27,304 nucleotides of DNA from the NCBI GenBank assembly GCA_946480605.1, contig CAMLKW010000031.1, positions 1 to 27,304 on the forward strand, given 5' to 3'. Made by a program: the position numbers and the translations under genes. This document shows positions 25,258 to 27,304 of the stretch, in pieces; the first letter of the stretch is position 1; each line of letters begins with the position of its first letter. Source of the stretch: an uncultured Roseateles sp. (lineage in GTDB: Bacteria; Pseudomonadota; Gammaproteobacteria; Burkholderiales; Burkholderiaceae). The notes under the pieces are model-generated. The model was not told the DNA's origin and made no database searches. It worked only from the letters and a program-made list of their open reading frames with translations.

Positions 25258-26505
25258 ATGACCGCCAGCGATAACTCGACCACCACGCCCAACCCGCAGC
25301 GCCGCAGCCTGCTCGCCGCAGCGGCCTCGCTGCCCTTTGCCGGCCTGGCCGGCGGCGCCTGGGCCCAGGGCTCGGACAAGCCGGAGAAGGAGGAAGTCCG
25401 CATCGGCTTCATCCCGCTGACCGACTGCGCCAGCGTCGTCATGGCCTCGGTGCTGGGCTTCGACAAGAAGTACGGCATCAAGATCATCCCCACCAAGGAA
25501 GCCTCCTGGGCCGGCGTGCGCGACAAGCTGGTCAACGGCGAGCTGGACATGTCGCACGTGCTGTACGGCCTGATCTACGGCGTGCACCTGGGCCTGGGCG
25601 GCCCCAAGAAGGACATGGCCGTGCTCATGTCCCTGAACAACAACGGCCAGGCCATCTCGCTGTCCAAGACGCTGGCCGACAAGGGCGCGGTGGACGGCCC
25701 GTCGCTGGCCAAGGTGATGGCCGCCAACCCGCGCGAGTACAGCTTCGCCGGCACCTTCCCGACCGGCACCCACGCGATGTGGATGCACTACTGGCTGGCC
25801 GCGGCGGGCATCAACCCGCTGAGCGGCGCCAAGCTCATCACCGTGCCGCCGCCGCAGATGGTGGCCAATATGCGCGTGGGCAACATGGACGGTTTCTGCG
25901 TGGGCGAGCCCTGGAACCACCGCGCCATCATGGACGGCATCGGCATCACGGCCAACACCACGCAGGACATCTGGAAGGACCATCCCGAGAAGGTGCTGGG
26001 CACGACGGCCGAGTTCGTCAAGAAGCACCCCAACACCTGCCGCGCCGTGCTGATGGCCGTGCTGGAGGCCAGCCGCTGGATCGACGCCAGCCTGTCCAAC
26101 AAGCTCAAGATGGCCGAGACGGTGGCGCAGAAGTCCTACATCAACACCGGCGTGGACGCGATCAACCAGCGCATCCTGGGCCGCTACCAGAACGGCCTGG
26201 GCAAGACCTGGGACGACCCCAACCACATGAAGTTCTTCAACGACGGCGCGGTGAACTTCCCCTACCTGTCGGACGGCATGTGGTTCCTCACCCAGCACAA
26301 GCGCTGGGGCCTGCTCAAGAGCCACCCCGACTACCTGGCCGTGGCCAAGGAGGTCAATCAGGTCGATCTGTACAAGTCGGTGGCCAGCGCCATGAAGATC
26401 AGCGTGCCCAAGGATGTGCTGCGCACCAGCAAGCTCATCGACGGCGTGGTGTGGGACGGCAAGGACCCCGCCAAGTACGCCGACGGCTTCAAGATCAAGG
26501 CCTGA
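25258..26505 (+). CDS. nrtA: Nitrate ABC transporter substrate-binding protein (NrtA family)
   Basis: A 415-residue exported protein of the NrtA/CmpA family. The N-terminus NPQRRSLLAAAASLPFAGLAGGAWAQG is a twin-arginine-type signal peptide, cleaved near residue 37. Mature-protein marks include VRIGFIPLTDCASVVMASVLGFDKKYGI, the LYGLIYGVHLGLGGPKKDMAVLM region, GTFPTGTHAMWMHYWLAAAGINP and VGNMDGFCVGEPWNHRAI, all typical of nitrate-binding members; bicarbonate and related anions are alternatives within the family. The ATG at 25258 is preferred over one at 25240 because AGGAG lies 6 bases before it. The export signal distinguishes it from the cytoplasmic regulator NasS, which has the same fold. 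It is 63 bases upstream of the permease gene. Confidence 0.9.
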   Translation: MTASDNSTTTPNPQRRSLLAAAASLPFAGLAGGAWAQGSDKPEKEEVRIGFIPLTDCASVVMASVLGFDKKYGIKIIPTKEASWAGVRDKLVNGELDMSHVLYGLIYGVHLGLGGPKKDMAVLMSLNNNGQAISLSKTLADKGAVDGPSLAKVMAANPREYSFAGTFPTGTHAMWMHYWLAAAGINPLSGAKLITVPPPQMVANMRVGNMDGFCVGEPWNHRAIMDGIGITANTTQDIWKDHPEKVLGTTAEFVKKHPNTCRAVLMAVLEASRWIDASLSNKLKMAETVAQKSYINTGVDAINQRILGRYQNGLGKTWDDPNHMKFFNDGAVNFPYLSDGMWFLTQHKRWGLLKSHPDYLAVAKEVNQVDLYKSVASAMKISVPKDVLRTSKLIDGVVWDGKDPAKYADGFKIKA

Positions 26506-26568
26506 CGGCAACCCTGCCCCAACGCCCTCCCGGCCACCCCGCCAGCCAGCCCTGCACAGGAGAACACC

Positions 26569-27304
26569 ATGGTCAGTGCCGTCTTTCACTCCCCGTTGGA
26601 TGCAGCCCCCGTGGCCGCACAGAATGCTATGAATACTGTAGCTGCAAGCGCATCATCCACTAGCGCAAGAAGCCAAAAGGCTGCGATATCTGCCCCCAAG
26701 GCACCTGCAACGCCCTCCAGCGTGGCCACTGGCCGCGACTGGTCCGCCCTCTCGCGCAGCTTCTGGCTGGCCGTGCTGCCGCCGCTGTGTGGCCTGGGCC
26801 TGCTCATCGGCCTGTGGGCGGTGGTCTCCACCACCACGGGCGGCAGCATCCCCAGCCCCAAGGACACCTGGCTGCAGGCGCTGGAGGTGTTCAGCAACCC
26901 CTTCTACCGCAACGGCCCCAACGACCAGGGCGTGGGCTGGAACGTGCTGATGAGCCTGCAGCGCGTGGCCATCGGCTTTGGCATGGCGGCGCTGGTGGGC
27001 ATTCCCGCAGGCTTCGTGATCGGACGCTTCAGCTTTCTGTCGCGCATGTTCAACCCGCTGATCAGTCTGCTGCGCCCCGTGTCGCCACTGGCCTGGTTGC
27101 CCATCGGCCTGCTGGTGTTCAAGGGCGCCAACCCCGCCGCCATCTGGACCATCTTCATCTGCTCCATCTGGCCCATGATCATCAACACCGCCGTGGGCGT
27201 GCAGCGTGTGCCGCAGGACTACATGAACGTGGCCCGCGTGCTCAACCTGAGCGAATGGAAGATCTTCACCAAGATCCTGTTCCCCGCCGTGCTGCCCTAC
27301 CTGC
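26569..27304 (+). CDS. nrtB: Nitrate ABC transporter permease (NrtB family), 3' end outside window
   Basis: The first 245 codons of an inner-membrane permease of the BPD_transp_1 family. After a 57-residue Ala/Ser-rich hydrophilic N-terminus, hydrophobic segments begin at FWLAVLPPLCGLGLLIGLWAVV; family marks follow: GGSIPSPKDTWLQALEVFSNPFY, NVLMSLQRVAIGFGMAALVGIPAGFVIG and the stretch around LRPVSPLAWLPIGLLVFKG. The final part, VPQDYMNVARVLNLSEWKIF, is the coupling loop that contacts the ATPase (EAA-like motif). AGGAG precedes the ATG at 26569. The N-terminus is unusual: codons for residues about 18-41 are much less GC-rich and hold an imperfect palindrome, suggesting an in-frame insertion of a repeat element. 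The ATPase gene is presumably beyond the window. Confidence 0.9.
   Translation, partial: MVSAVFHSPLDAAPVAAQNAMNTVAASASSTSARSQKAAISAPKAPATPSSVATGRDWSALSRSFWLAVLPPLCGLGLLIGLWAVVSTTTGGSIPSPKDTWLQALEVFSNPFYRNGPNDQGVGWNVLMSLQRVAIGFGMAALVGIPAGFVIGRFSFLSRMFNPLISLLRPVSPLAWLPIGLLVFKGANPAAIWTIFICSIWPMIINTAVGVQRVPQDYMNVARVLNLSEWKIFTKILFPAVLPYL
26621..26692 (+). repeat. AT-richer REP-like element within the nrtB N-terminal codons
   Basis: This stretch is clearly less GC-rich than its surroundings and uses codons rare elsewhere in the window (AAT, ACT, GTA, TCA, AGA, ATA). Its centre is an imperfect palindrome: TAGCTGCAAGCGC (26639-26651) against GCGCAAGAAGCCA (26663-26675). From memory, many Comamonadaceae carry dispersed palindromes with TAGCTGCTAGCGC-type arms; this could be a decayed copy. 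It is read in frame without a stop. Confidence 0.5.

Noticed and set aside
25258..26505. Calling the NrtA-like protein NasS
   Set aside because: It begins with a twin-arginine-type signal peptide and is followed by the permease gene, so a transporter role fits better.

Overview
The window is GC-rich throughout, with the strong third-position GC bias that leaves long spurious open frames opposite most genes. Gene families and arrangement (TonB-dependent receptor of the Xanthomonas/Caulobacter type, LytS/LytTR pair, DctS/DctR-like pair, ANTAR-controlled nitrate uptake) suggest a free-living betaproteobacterium of the order Burkholderiales, perhaps near Roseateles/Mitsuaria/Rubrivivax. That placement is inference from protein style, not from a marker gene. 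I found no rRNA, tRNA, CRISPR array, integrase or intact insertion sequence.

Layout: (1) 1-1237, minus: an OmpR-type response regulator and the N-terminus of its histidine kinase, separated by a structured intergenic repeat that recurs at 4920-5083. (2) 1346-6312, plus: a secreted GH19 chitinase, a TonB-dependent receptor and a NagX-like multi-pass membrane protein, read here as a small chitin/GlcNAc acquisition locus. (3) 6474-11662, plus: a lactonase-fold beta-propeller protein, an alpha/beta hydrolase, a flavodoxin-fold NAD(P)H oxidoreductase and a molybdopterin oxidoreductase of unknown substrate. (4) 11649-13552, minus: a LytTR regulator and LytS-type kinase with a 4-base overlap. (5) 13792-15697, plus: a c-di-GMP-I (GEMM) riboswitch leading into a sedolisin-type lipoprotein protease. 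(6) 15750-16091, minus: a small exported protein of unknown function. (7) 16263-20518, minus: four overlapping genes encoding a hybrid histidine kinase, a free HPt protein, a receiver-nucleotide cyclase fusion and a membrane-anchored cyclic-nucleotide-binding protein, apparently a complete circuit from signal to second messenger to effector. (8) 20642-24271: a DctS/DctR-like pair divergent from a TRAP solute-binding protein, with a palindrome between them. (9) 24275-27304, plus: an ANTAR regulator with its own sigma-54-like promoter, then a second sigma-54-like promoter, a leader with two AAYGGC hexaloop hairpins, a Tat-exported NrtA-like protein and the start of an NrtB permease that runs off the window.

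Regulation dominates the region: five two-component or phosphorelay components sets, two second messengers (c-di-GMP sensing and cyclic nucleotide synthesis/binding), and an RNA-based nitrogen switch. The strongest candidates for something notable are the four-gene phosphorelay-cyclase-effector operon, the GEMM riboswitch with a visible start-site-occluding hairpin on a protease, the stacked sigma-54/ANTAR control of nitrate uptake, and an AT-richer REP-like element read in frame within the NrtB N-terminus. All promoter, RNA-fold and repeat calls were made by eye.
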